This document shows positions 6,599 through 16,086 of a stretch of DNA of 64,000 nucleotides, one piece after another. Position numbers and translations under genes: made by a program. Location: assembly GCA_963706835.1 (NCBI GenBank), contig CAVPOB010000040.1, positions 1 to 64,000 of the forward strand. The letters run 5' to 3'. Numbering within the stretch: position 1 is the first letter of the stretch; each line of letters opens with the position of its first letter. Under the pieces are notes generated by a model. The model ran no database searches and was not told the DNA's origin. It was given only the letters and a program-made list of their open reading frames with translations. This DNA is from CAVXYG01 sp963706835 (GTDB lineage: Bacteria; Actinomycetota; Actinomycetes; S36-B12; GCA-2699445).

Positions 6599-8304
6599 TC
6601 AGCCGCGCCGCATGAGGCGCGACGTCTGGCGCAGCGCCCCGCCGGCGATGCTCGTCGGCGTCGTGCGGATGAGATCAGCGATGTCCACGCCGTCCAACTG
6701 CGTGCGCAGCACTGCCGCCATGTCGACCTCCCGCACTGCGGCATCCACCACTCGCCGCATGTCGATGTGCTCCAGCGCGACTTCGGTGAGGTCGATCCGC
6801 TTCATCGTCGCCTCGAGGACCTCATCGAAGTCCACCAGGTCGAGGACCTCCTCGATGTCGATCTGGGCCAGTGCCGCGGCGAGCACCTCCTGCAGGTCGA
6901 TCTTCGCCAGCACCGCAGCGATGTCGATGCGTTCCAGCACCAGGTCCACCGCGATCGGCAGTATCGCCTCCGCCGTCGCGGCTGTCTCGAGCTCGGCCTC
7001 GGCCCTGCGCCGCCTGCCACGCTCCTGCACCGGCCCGATCAACGGGGTGGCCCACCGCACCAGCGTCTTGGCAGCGTCTCGCGCAGGAGCCAGCGCGGCC
7101 TCGGTGATCGGCCCCAGGAGCCTAATGGCCCGGGCCGCTATGCGCTGCGTGCCCTCCAGAGCCGCATCGCTGAGTCCGACACCGAAGTCGATCAGCGCCT
7201 CCGCCGGCAACGCCGAACCGGGCGCGTGGACTCCGGTAGCCCCTGCCAGGATCCGGCTGCCACTCCCCCCGGCCAGGATGGCCGACCCCAGCGCCAACTC
7301 GTAGAAACGCGCCAGCAGATCGACTGCTGCCGCCTCCGCATCGGACGTCGGAGCAGCCGCCGACGGGGTCGGCTCCGATGAGTCTCGAGCGGGTTGCTGC
7401 TGGGCGGCGGATGTGCCCGGCACGGCGAGGCGTACCGACCGTGCCGCCGCGCTGCGACGCAGGGCTGTGCGGGCGGCGGATGCCAGGTCTGCAACTGAGG
7501 CCGCCGCCCGCTCCTGCATCGCCGCGACCATCGCGGATTGCCGCTGGCTGCGGGTGGGAGACGACGGGACAAGCCCTGCCCCGTCCGTTCCGCCGCGTTC
7601 CCGCGCCGGCACGACGGCGACCTTCGCCGCAGACCCCTTCGCCGCCGAGCTCTTCGTCGCCGCGGTCGACCTCGTCACGCTTGCACTGCTGCGTGCGGTC
7701 TCCTCAGGTGCCGCGCTGGCAGCCGCCTGCTTTGCCGCGGCGGCCTTCTTGGGGGTGGCTTTCTCCGCGGTGGCGGCCTTCTTGGGCGCGGCCTTCTTGG
7801 GCGCGGCCCTTCTGGTCGGGCGCTCGTTCGCCCCGACGCTCGGCGCCTCGGGCTTCTTCGCGGTCGTCGCATCCGCGGCAGCACTCGTCGTCGCAGGCCT
7901 CTTCGCGGGGGTCTTCCTGGCCGCGACCTTTCTTGCCGCCGCAGTCTTCTTCGCGGCGGTCTTCTTCGCCGACGCCTGCTTCGCGGACGCCGCGCTTGCC
8001 GTGGTCTTCGCCGCGGCCGTCTTCGCCGCGCCTGCCGTCGCCGGCGCCTTCTTCGCCGCGGCCGTCTTCGCCGCGCCTGCCGTCGCCGGCGCCTTCTTCG
8101 CCGCGGCCGTGGTCCTCGCCGGCGTCTTCCTCGCCGCGGCCGTCCTCGCCGCGCCTGCCGTCGCCGGCGCCTCCTTCGCCGCGGCCTTCTTCGCCGCCGT
8201 GACCTTCTTCGACGTCACGGTTTTCCGGCCGAGGTCTTCTTCACCGAGGCCTGCTTCGTCTCGGTCTGCCGGGCCCTCGACGACGGCTCCTCCGCGGCGG
8301 TCAT
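6599..8304 (-). CDS. H1-like Lys/Ala-rich protein with C-terminal IDxxxVL repeats
   Basis: About 569 residues. Roughly the first 210 after the start are a low-complexity KKAPATAGAAKTAAA-type tail resembling eukaryotic H1 and bacterial HupB/Hc1 tails, including an exact 15-residue repeat. The C-terminal 130 residues hold tandem acidic repeats (ERIDIAAVLAKIDLQEVL, AQIDIEEVLDLVDFDEVL, KRIDLTEVALEHIDM) and end TTPTSIAGGALRQTSRLMRRG. Similar IDxxxVV ladders occur in some actinobacterial membrane-associated proteins, but their role is unknown to me. The ATG at 8304 overlaps the hisG stop (ATGA). One A appears lost from the run at 8221-8224, shifting the first 27 codons. GTG 8218 is the alternative start without a frameshift. 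Confidence 0.7.
8010..8099 (-). repeat. Two exact copies of a 45-bp in-frame coding repeat
   Basis: The 45-bp unit encodes KKAPATAGAAKTAAA. It is present twice back to back, with a third, diverged copy around 8135-8180. It lies in the H1-like tail and preserves frame, so copy number could vary without breaking the protein. Confidence 0.7.
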
Positions 8305-9149
8305 AGCCGGCATGCGGTGATCGCGGTGACCAGGATGCCGCGGCCGCCGAGGTCGGCGAGGTCATCCATGATGCGGTGGACATCCTGCTTCGGGACGACG
8401 GCGCGCACCGCCGACCAGCCGGTCTCGTGCAGGGCGGCCACCGTGGGCGACTCCAGCCCGGGCGTCAGGTCGCAGGCCCGCTCGACCAGGTCGTTGGGGA
8501 TGTCGTAGTCCACCAGCACGTAGGACCGCGCCGTCATGACGCCCTGCAGCCGGCGGATGAACACCTCACCGGCTGGGTCGGGTCGGCCGCCGGACGGGCG
8601 CACGACGATGGCCTCGCTGCGTCAGCAGCGGCTCCCCGAGCAGCACCAGCCCTGCCTGCCGCAGTGTGGTGCCGGTGTCCACGACATCGGCGACCGCGTC
8701 GGCCACGCCCGAGCCGCACCGCGTTCTCCACCGCCCCGTCGAGTTTGACCACCGATGCGGCGACCCCGGCCTGCTGGAAGTAGTCCTGCAGCAAGTTGGG
8801 GTAGGAGGTCGCGATGCGCTGCCCCGACAGCTCGGCGATGTCGACGAAGCGGCCCGGTCGCGCGGCCAACCGGAAGGTGGACGGCGCGAAGCCGAGCGGC
8901 AGGACCTCATCGGCGGTCGCGCCGGAATCGAGCAGCATGTCGCGACCGGTGATGCCCAGATCCAGCGATCCCCGAGCCCACGTACAGCGCGACGTCGCGG
9001 GGCCGCAGGAAGAAGAACTCCACGTCGTTCTCGGGGTCGCTGACGACCAGGTCCCGAGGGCTGTGGCTGCGCAGGTAGCCGGCCTCGCGCAGCATCTGCT
9101 TGGCGGGCTCGGCCAACTGGCCCTTGTTCGGTAGCGCGATGCGCAGCAT
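8301..9149 (-). CDS. hisG: ATP phosphoribosyltransferase, long form (three frameshifts)
   Basis: First enzyme of histidine synthesis: ATP + PRPP to phosphoribosyl-ATP. The N-terminus MLRIALPNKGQLAEPAKQML, the central DLGITGRDMLLDSGATADEVLPLGF and the PRPP loop VADVVDTGTTLRQAGL are all present. A C-terminal ACT-like regulatory domain (SPTVAALHETGWSAVRAVVPKQDVHRIMDDLADLGGRGILVTAI) indicates the long, HisZ-independent form that is usually inhibited by histidine. Frame changes near 8972, 8710 and 8617 are each explained by one base. It lies 15 nt after hisE, and its stop overlaps the start of the H1-like gene. Confidence 0.93.
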
Positions 9150-9164
9150 GGATGTCCTTCCGAT

Positions 9165-9429
9165 CTACAGGTGCCGGTAGAGGTCCTGGGGCGTCAATCC
9201 GACGGCGACCATCATGACCCCCATGTGGTACAGCAACTGGGACAACTCCTCGGCGGTGCGCTCCGGGCCCCTCGTACTCCGCGGCGATCCAGGACTCGCC
9301 GGCCTCCTCGAGCAGCTTCTTGCCGATGCCGTGCACGCCCGACTCCAGCAGCGCCACCGTGTTCGATCCCGCCGGCCGCTCCGCATCCCGCTGCCGCAGT
9401 TCGGCGAACAGCTCCTCGAACGTCTTCAC
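9165..9429 (-). CDS. hisE: Phosphoribosyl-ATP pyrophosphohydrolase (one frameshift)
   Basis: About 87 residues. KTFEELFAELRQRDAERP, KKLLEEAGESWIAAEYEG and EELSQLLYHMGVMMVAVGL form the all-alpha MazG-like fold, with the acidic residues (EExxE, E..QLLYH) that bind Mg2+-PRATP. The enzyme hydrolyses PR-ATP to PR-AMP, the second step of histidine synthesis; HisI is encoded separately at 52.5 kb. One extra G in a G-run near 9270 breaks the frame. GTG 9429 is preceded by GGGAGG and probably overlaps the ribH stop (GTGA). Confidence 0.9.
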
Positions 9430-9905
9430 CGTCGCCTCCCTGGATCTCGCGCAGCGCAACGATCATGGCCAGTGCCGCGGCCGTCGCCTCGGCGCCCTTG
9501 TCCTCAGCCGACCCCGGCAGGCCGGAGCGGTCATAGGCCTGCTGCTCGGTGTCGCAGGTGAGCACCCCGAAACCGACCGGCACGCCGGAGTCGAGCGCGA
9601 CCCGGTTCAACCCGGAGGTCGCCGCATCGCAGACGTAGTCGAAGTGGGGCGTGCCGCCGCGGATGATGACACCGAGCGCCACGACCGCGTCGAAGCCGGC
9701 CGCTGCGGCGGCCTGCGCTGCCAGCGGCAACTCGAACGACCCCGGTACTCGGAACACCGTCGCCGAGGCGCCGGCGGCCTCGACGGTTCGCATCGGCCGA
9801 GGCCAGCATGCCTGCGGTGATCTCCTCGTGCCACGTGCCCGCGACGATCGCGACCTTCGCACCCGCAGCGCCCACCGCTGCGTCCGGGCTGCCTACTCCG
9901 CTCAC
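9426..9905 (-). CDS. ribH: 6,7-dimethyl-8-ribityllumazine synthase (two likely frameshifts)
   Basis: About 159 residues. AKVAIVAGTWHEEITAGML, VPGSFELPLAAQAAAAAGFDAVVALGVIIRGGTPHFDYVC and GVPVGFGVLTCDTEQQAYDR are the hallmark segments. It condenses the pyrimidine from the RibD branch with 3,4-dihydroxybutanone phosphate to make the riboflavin precursor. An extra base near 9796 shifts the frame. A second indel near 9437 is needed to reach a stop that overlaps hisE (TGA 9428-9426); without it the frame runs on across hisE. The start is GTG, 3 nt after ribBA. Confidence 0.9.
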
Positions 9906-9908
9906 ACC

Positions 9909-11281
9909 TCACCCCAACCCATCGACCGGCGCGTGTACGCCGCGCCTCGCCGACTCATCGACCGGCATCGCCACCGCGGCGTCAGTGAGTTCATGTCCCA
10001 TCCGGGCCCGCTTGGTGCGCAGGTAGGTCAAGTTGTGGGCGTTGATGCCGGCCTCCAGCGGCACCCGCTCCACGATGCGCAGCCCGTAGCCCTCCAGCCC
10101 GGCCCGCTTGGCGGGATTGTTGGTGAGCAGCCGCATGTCGCGCACCCCGAGGTCGGCGAGGATCTGCGCGCCGGTCCCGTACTCGCGGGCATCGGCGGGC
10201 AGGCCCGAGGTCGAGGTTGGCGTCCACCGTGTCGCGGCCGGCGTCCTGCAGGCTGTAGGCGCGCAGCTTGTGCACCAGTCCGATGCCGCGGCCCTCATGC
10301 CCCCGCAGGTACAGCACCACGCCGTGATCGGCCTCGGCCACCAGCCGCAGCGCCTCATGCAACTGCGGCCCGCAGTCGCAGCGCAGCGAACCGAAGGTGT
10401 CACCGGTCAGGCATTCGCTGTGCACGCGCACCAGTACCGGACGGCCGTCGGCGACATCGCCGCGCACCAGCGCCACATGCTCGGCGCCGTCGATCAGGGA
10501 GCGGTAGCCCACGGCGCGGAACTGGCCGAACTCCGTGGGCAGCATCGTCTCGGCCGCGCGCTCGATCTGGCTCTCGGTGCGGCGGATGTAGGCGATGAGG
10601 TCGGCGATGGAGATCATGAGCAGCCCGTGCTGGTCGGCGAACTCGCGGCACTGCGGCGCCCGCATCATCGTGCCGTCGTCGTTGACCAGTTCCGCGATCG
10701 CGCCGGCCTGGGACAGTCCGGCCAGCCGGGCCAGATCGACCGCGGCCTCGGTGTGGCCGGCCCGGCGCAGCACACCACCGGGCACCGCGCGCAGCGGGAA
10801 CACGTGGCCCGGCCGTGGTGAGGTCGAACGGCTCGGTGGCCGAGTCGGCGAGCACGCGGATGGTGTGCGCGCGGTCGGCTGCGGAGATGCCGGTGGAGAC
10901 GCCGTCGCGGGCATCCACCGACACGGTGTAGGCCGTGCCCTTGCGGTCCTCGTTGACCGAGGTCATCGGGGGCAGGTCCAGACGGTCGAGCTCCGGTCCG
11001 GGCAGCGGCACGCAGACCACGCCGGAGGTGTAGCGGATCATGAACGCCACCTGGCTGGGGGTGGCCCGGGCAGCGGCGAAGATCAGGTCGCCCTCGTTCT
11101 CGCGGTCCTCGTCGTCGACCACCACGACGCTGTCGCCGCGGGCGATGGCGGCGACGGCGTCGGCGACCGGGTCCAGCCGCACCCCCTCCCGCGGGGAGGC
11201 CTCCGCTGCCCCATCGCGCGGCTGGGCACGGCGCCGCGACGACGGCTCGTCGTCCTTGAGCACCTCATCGGCGGGTATCAC
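9909..11281 (-). CDS. ribBA: Bifunctional DHBP synthase / GTP cyclohydrolase II (two frameshifts)
   Basis: The N-terminal half carries the DHBP synthase signature VVVDDEDRENEGDLIFAA and converts ribulose 5-phosphate to dihydroxybutanone phosphate. The C-terminal half has the GTP cyclohydrolase II zinc motif CLTGDTFGSLRCDCG and LRGHEGRGIGLVHKLRAYSLQD. Together these supply both substrates' first steps for riboflavin. Extra bases near 10812 and 10202 disrupt the frame. GTG 11281 overlaps the ribE stop (GTGA) and is preferred; GTG 11263 is possible. It is flanked by ribE and ribH in one operon. Confidence 0.93.
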
Positions 11282-11891
11282 GGCGTCCTCCAAGCCAGCA
11301 GCGACTCGACGTACTTGGCCGTCACGTCCACCTCGAGGTTCACCGCGTCCCCGACGGTGCGTGATCCCAGCGTGGTCTCGCGCAGCGTCGTCGGGATCAG
11401 CGACACCGTGAACCAGTGGCCCTCGTCGTCCGTCGCCGAGCTCCACCACGGTCAGCGAGACGCCGTCAACGGTTATCGAGCCTTTCGGGACCAAGTATCG
11501 CCGCAACGGTTGCGGGAGTCGAAATCGCAGGATCTCCCACTGCGACCCCGGGGTCCGCTCCAGCACCGCTCCGACGCCGTCCACGTGGCCCTGCACGATG
11601 TGCCCGCCGAGCCTGGTCGATGGTGTCACGGCGCGTTCCAGATTCACCGCGTCGCCGGCGCGCAACTGCTGCAGCGCGGTGCGCCGCAGCGTCTCGGCCA
11701 TCACGTCGGCGCTGAACGTGGCCTCGGCGGCGTCCACCACGGTCAGGCAGACGCCGTTCACCGCGATGGAGTCGCCCGGGGCGGCATCGCAGGTGACCAG
11801 TGGGCCGGCGATGCGCAACCGTGCGGCGTCGGCTGCCGGCCAGTGACAGCTCGACCACTTCGCCGAGCTCCTCCACGATGCCGGTGAACAC
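11278..11891 (-). CDS. ribE: Riboflavin synthase alpha chain (two frameshifts)
   Basis: About 204 residues in two lumazine-binding halves. The N-terminus MFTGIVEELGEVVEL and the paired motifs DSIAVNGVCLTVVDA and GSITVDGVSLTVVEL show the internal duplication. It dismutates two ribityllumazines into riboflavin and the pyrimidine precursor. Single-base errors near 11834 and 11430 interrupt the frame; the corrected C-terminus reads YVESLLAWRTP. GTG 11891 lies 1 nt after the ribD stop. Confidence 0.92.
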
Positions 11892-11892
11892 C

Positions 11893-12894
11893 TCAGCCCT
11901 CCCTGGTCATGTCGATGCGGACGTCCTGGCCCACGGTCCTGGCGCTGCGCACGACGAAGCGCCGAGCATCGGCCAGGGTCTCGATGCCGAGTCCGGCAGG
12001 GCCGTGGCGCCCGACGCCCAGCAGCTGCGGGGCGGTGAACCACACGATCGCATCGACCAGGTCTGCCGCCAGGAAGGCGCCGGCCAGGCGCGGCCCGCCC
12101 TCCAGCAGCACCGAGCGCACCTCTGCCTCCCACAGCTGCTGCAGCACCGTCGCCGGGTCGGGGTGCGGGAGCAGCAGCGTGGGCGCGCGTCGTCGCGCAG
12201 CTGCGGCATCGGCCGGCAGTCGGCCGCGACCCGACCACGACGCGCAATGGTTGGGCCGCATCGGCATCGGCCGGTGCGCACGGTCAGGCTGGGGTCATCG
12301 GCCAGAGCGGTGCCGGTGCCGACCATCACGGCATCCACCTCGGCCCGCAGCCGGTGCACTTCGCGTCGGGCCGCCGGGCCGGTGATCCACCGACTGGTGC
12401 CGTCAGCGGCTGCAACCCGGCCGTCCAGCGTCGCCGCGGTCTTCCAGATCACCGCCGGGCGGCTGACGCGCACCGCGGTCTCCCACAGCCGGTTGAGCTC
12501 GGCCAGCGCCGGTTCGTCCTGCAGCAGGTCAGTGGCCACCCCGGCGGCCGCGCAGGGCTTCTGCTCCGCCGGCCGCGGCCGGGTTCGGGTCGCGCCGACC
12601 GATCACCACCCGCGCGATGCCCGCCGCCAGCAGCGCCTGTGTGCAGGGCCCGGTGCGGCCGTGGTGGCTGCAGGGCTCCAGCGTCACCACGGCGGTCGCG
12701 CCCGCGGCGGCCGCCCCGGCAACCCTCAGCGCCTCCACCTCGGCATGCGGCAGACCGGCGCCGCGATGGAAGCCCTCCCCGACGACCGCCCCGGAGCGGT
12801 CGACGATCACGCAGCCGACCTTCGGGTTGGGCGAGGTCCGGCCGGCCCGGGCAGCCAGTTCCGCCGCACGCCGCATCGCCGCACGCTCATCCAC
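11893..12894 (-). CDS. ribD: Diaminohydroxyphosphoribosylaminopyrimidine deaminase/reductase (three frameshifts)
   Basis: About 333 residues. The N-terminal deaminase has the zinc motifs GLPHAEVEAL and TLEPCSHHGRTGPCTQAL. The C-terminal reductase has KTAATLDGRVAAADGTSRWITG and SVLLEGGPRLAGAFLAADLVD. It carries out the second and third steps of the pyrimidine branch of riboflavin synthesis. Extra bases near 12550, 12271 and 12231 break the frame. GTG 12894 is the chosen start (VDERAAMRRAAELAARAG). Confidence 0.92.
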
Positions 12895-12958
12895 CCTGCC
12901 AGTCTCCCACGCGCGACCCTCCCGGGAGCCGATGCGGCTGCCCGGCTGCCCGATGGGC

Positions 12959-13627
12959 TCACACCGCGGCGGCCGCCTGTGCCAGGGACCGCAGCCGGTG
13001 CACCATCGCGGCGGGATCGTCGGCGCCGTAGACCGCGCTGCCGGCGACGAACACGTCGGCACCGGCAGCCGCGCAGCGCTCGATCGTTGCCTCGGAGACC
13101 CCGCCGTCCACCTGCAGCCACACGTCGGCCTCGGCGTTGCGCAGCGCCGCCCGGGCCTTCCGGATCTTGGGCAGGACGACATCGAGGAACGGCTGTCCGC
13201 CGAATCCCGGCTCCACCGTCATGAGCAGCAGCATGTCGATCTCGCCCAGCAGGTCCAGGTACGGCTCCACCGGGCTGGCCGGGTTCAGCGCCAGGCCCGC
13301 CCGCGCCCCCGCCGCCCGGATGGTCCGGGCCAACCGGATCGGGGCGTTGGCCGCCTCGGCGTGGAAGGTCACCGAACCGGCGCCGGCCTCGGCGAAGGCC
13401 GGGGCCCACCGATCGGGATCCTCGATCATCAAGTGGCAGTCCACGGGCGTGGAGACGCTGCGCAGCAGGGACTCCACGACCGGTAGCCCCAGCGTGAGGT
13501 TGGGGACGAAGTGGTTGTCCATGACGTCCACGTGCAACCAGTCGGCGGCACCTGCGACCCGCTCGCAGTCGTCGGCCAGATGCGCGAAGTCCGCCGAAAG
13601 GATGCTGGGAGCGATCTGCACGTGCAC
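12959..13627 (-). CDS. rpe: Ribulose-phosphate 3-epimerase
   Basis: A 222-residue TIM barrel. Metal and active-site motifs are intact: QIAPSILSADFAHL, WLHVDVMDNHFVPNLTLG, DCHLMIEDPDRW, MTVEPGFGGQPF and VDGGVSEATIE. It interconverts ribulose 5-phosphate and xylulose 5-phosphate in the pentose phosphate pathway. GTG 13627 is the start, 23 nt after rsmB. The upstream open frame through rsmB is a frameshift artefact. Confidence 0.96.
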   Translation of the reverse strand: MHVQIAPSILSADFAHLADDCERVAGAADWLHVDVMDNHFVPNLTLGLPVVESLLRSVSTPVDCHLMIEDPDRWAPAFAEAGAGSVTFHAEAANAPIRLARTIRAAGARAGLALNPASPVEPYLDLLGEIDMLLLMTVEPGFGGQPFLDVVLPKIRKARAALRNAEADVWLQVDGGVSEATIERCAAAGADVFVAGSAVYGADDPAAMVHRLRSLAQAAAAV

Positions 13628-13650
13628 GCAACCCAGCCTACGGTGCCGCC

Positions 13651-15052
13651 TCAGCGCCGCCGCAGCACCGCCAGGAACATCCCGTCGGTGTCGTGCACAT
13701 GGGGCCAGAGCCGGACGTTGTCCCCGTCGGCGGCGTCCTCGACCTCCGGCAGCAGCGCCGCGGCCGGCTCCACAACGACGTCGCCGCGCTTGCGCAGCAC
13801 GTCGGCCACCACCAGCTCGGTCTCGGCCCGATGCGGCGAACACGTGACGTAGCCGACCACCCCGCCGGGCCGCACCGCATCCAGCGCCGCCGACAGCAGC
13901 GCCCGCTGCAGCGGCGCCAGTGCCGCGATGTCGGCCGGAGTGCGGCGCCACCGCGACTCGGGCCGGCGCCGCAGGACGCCGAGTCCGGTGCAGGGCACAT
14001 CCACCAGCACCCGGTCCGCCCCGCCCGGCTCCCAGCCCTCCCGGGTGGCATCGGCCTGCTCGACGCGGTGCTCGCCGGGGATCGCCCGCAGCGCGTTGCG
14101 CACCAGGTCGGCCCGGTGGGCGTGCTGCTCCAGCGCGGTGAGGCGGGCGCCGCGCTGCGCCGCTATCGCCGCCAGCAGGGCCGCCTTGCCGCCGGGGCCG
14201 GCGCACATGTCCAGCCATCGCTCGTCGCGCCCGGTCACCTCGGCGCGGACCATCGCCGCCACCATCAACTGGCTGCCCTCGTCCTGCACACCGGCGGCGC
14301 CGGTCCGCACGGCGGGCAGCGCCCCGGGATCCCCGCCCGCCAAGCGGACCGCGTACGGCGACCACCGGCCCGGGCCGCCGCCGCACTGCTCCTGCACGTC
14401 CGCGACTGCGGCGAGCCCCGGCCGCACCGCCAGCGTCACCGGCAGCGGGGGTGTTGTTGACTGCCAGCAGGTCCGGCAGGCCGGCTGTGCCACCGGGCGC
14501 CTGCCGCAGCGCATCGGCGAGGGCCCCGATGATCCATCGGGGATGGGATTGGGCGACGCTGAGATAGCCGTACTGGTCCTGCGCGGGATCGGGGGCCACC
14601 GCAGCGGTCCACGCCGCACGGTCCCGGTCCGCCACGCGCCGCAGCACCGCGTTGATGAAGCCGGCCGCCTGCGGGGCCACGTCGCCGGCCAGGGTGACGC
14701 TGGTGGCCACCGCGGCATGCGGCGGCACCCGCATGAACAGCAACTGGTAGGAGCCCAGACGCAGCACGTCGCGGGCGGGCGGGTCGATGCGCTCCATTGC
14801 CCGCTGCGCCGCGCTGGCGATCACGGCGTCCAGCAGGCCGCGCAGGCGCAGCGTCCCGAAGGCCAGTTCGGTCGCGAACGCCGCATCGCGGCCGGTCAGG
14901 CGGCGCCGCGCCAAGACCCGCGGCAGTTCCAGGTTCGCGTACGCATCGCGCACGCCCACCGCCTCGAGCACCTCGTAGGCGGCGGCACGGGCGGGATCGG
15001 CGGCCGGGCGGCGCGGCCGCTGGCCGGTCGCGGCGCTGCTGCGGCGGGTCAT
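13651..15052 (-). CDS. rsmB: 16S rRNA m5C967 methyltransferase (one frameshift)
   Basis: About 467 residues. An N-terminal NusB-like helical domain (AAYEVLEAVGVRDAYANLELPRVL) precedes the SAM-dependent RNA methyltransferase domain with DMCAGPGGKAALLAA. The two cysteine motifs DVPCTGLGVLRRRPE and GYVTCSPH are those used in catalysis and product release. One base error near 14452, close to LLAVNNTPA, shifts the frame. The ATG overlaps the fmt stop (ATGA). Confidence 0.93.
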
Positions 15053-15978
15053 GTCAGGGCGTCGTCCGGCCCCGGGCGCACCCCGCGCGCCCAGTCCGCG
15101 GCCGGCATCGCCTTCTTGCCCTGCGGCTGGAGCAGCCCGAGCCGCACCGGGGCGGTCGCGGTCCCCACCCAGACGTCGCGCTTGCCCACCCGCAGCGCAC
15201 CGGCGGGCAGCGGCTCGGCGCCCGGATCAGGGGTCACCGGCAGCAGCTTCAGCCGCGCCTCGCGGAACGTGGTCCAGGCGCCGGGCGCCGGCGTGCAGGC
15301 CCGGATCTGCCGGTCCACGCGGGTCGCGGGCTGCGCCCAGTCGATGCGCGCGTCGGCGACGTCCACCTTCGGCGCGAAGGTGATCCCGTCGGCGGGCTGC
15401 GGCACCGGCGACAGCCGACCGGCCGCGATCCCGTCGATGGTCTGCGCCAGCAGTTCCGCGCCGACGCGCGCCAGCCGTTCCAGCAGGTCCCCGGCGGTGT
15501 CGGTCGGGCCGATCGGCTCGGCAACGGTGCCGTACACCGGACCGGTGTCCAGTCCCTCCTCCAACCGGAAGGTGCAGGCGCCGGTGACGTCGTCGCCGTA
15601 CCAGATGGCGTGCTGGACCGGGGCGGCACCGCGCCACGCCGGGCAGCAGCGAGAAGTGCAGGTTGACCCAGCCGTGCAGCGGCACCGCCAGCGCCGCCGG
15701 CGGGATCAGGCCGCCGTAGGCCACGATCGGGCACAGGTCGGGCGCGAGCTCTACCGAGTCGCTGCTGGAACTGCGGCGTCGCGGGGCCGGGCCACCTTCA
15801 GCACCTCGATGCCGGCCTCTTCGGCGACCCGGGCGACCGGGCTGGGCTGTTGCGACCGGCCGCGGCCGGACTGTGCGTCGGGGCGGGTCAGGACGGCGAT
15901 GACTTCGTGCGGCCCGGCCAGCAGTCGCTGCAGCGAGGGGACGGCCGGCTCGGGCGTGCCGGCGAACAGCAGTCTCAT
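15049..15978 (-). CDS. fmt: Methionyl-tRNA formyltransferase (several frameshifts)
   Basis: About 309 residues. RLLFAGTPEPAVPSLQRLL, LAPDLCPIVAYGGLIPPAAL, LHFSLLPG and EEGLDTGPVYGT are family motifs of the formyltransferase fold. The C-terminal OB-like domain (FAPKVDVADARIDWAQPA) binds tRNA. It formylates initiator Met-tRNA using 10-formyl-THF. Frame breaks near 15780, 15752 and 15645 are each repairable by one or two bases. The ATG at 15978 follows GGGAGA. Confidence 0.92.
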
Positions 15979-16086
15979 GGCGGTCTCCCGGTTGGCGACC
16001 ACGAATGGCCGGCCGTGTCGCAGGTCGGTGCGCCCCGCGTCGTGGCGTCAACCCCGACAGCCTAGCGGTGCCGGGGTTGAGCGGGC

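Noticed and set aside
5706..7381. Long plus- and minus-strand open frames across 5.7-7.4 kb
   Set aside because: They translate the 64-bp repeat and the antisense of the H1-like gene; composition follows the repeat and not coding usage.
12959..15052. RsmB-Rpe fusion protein
   Set aside because: The single open frame arises from a one-base error in rsmB near 14452; the other frame carries the conserved methyltransferase domain and its stop at 13651.
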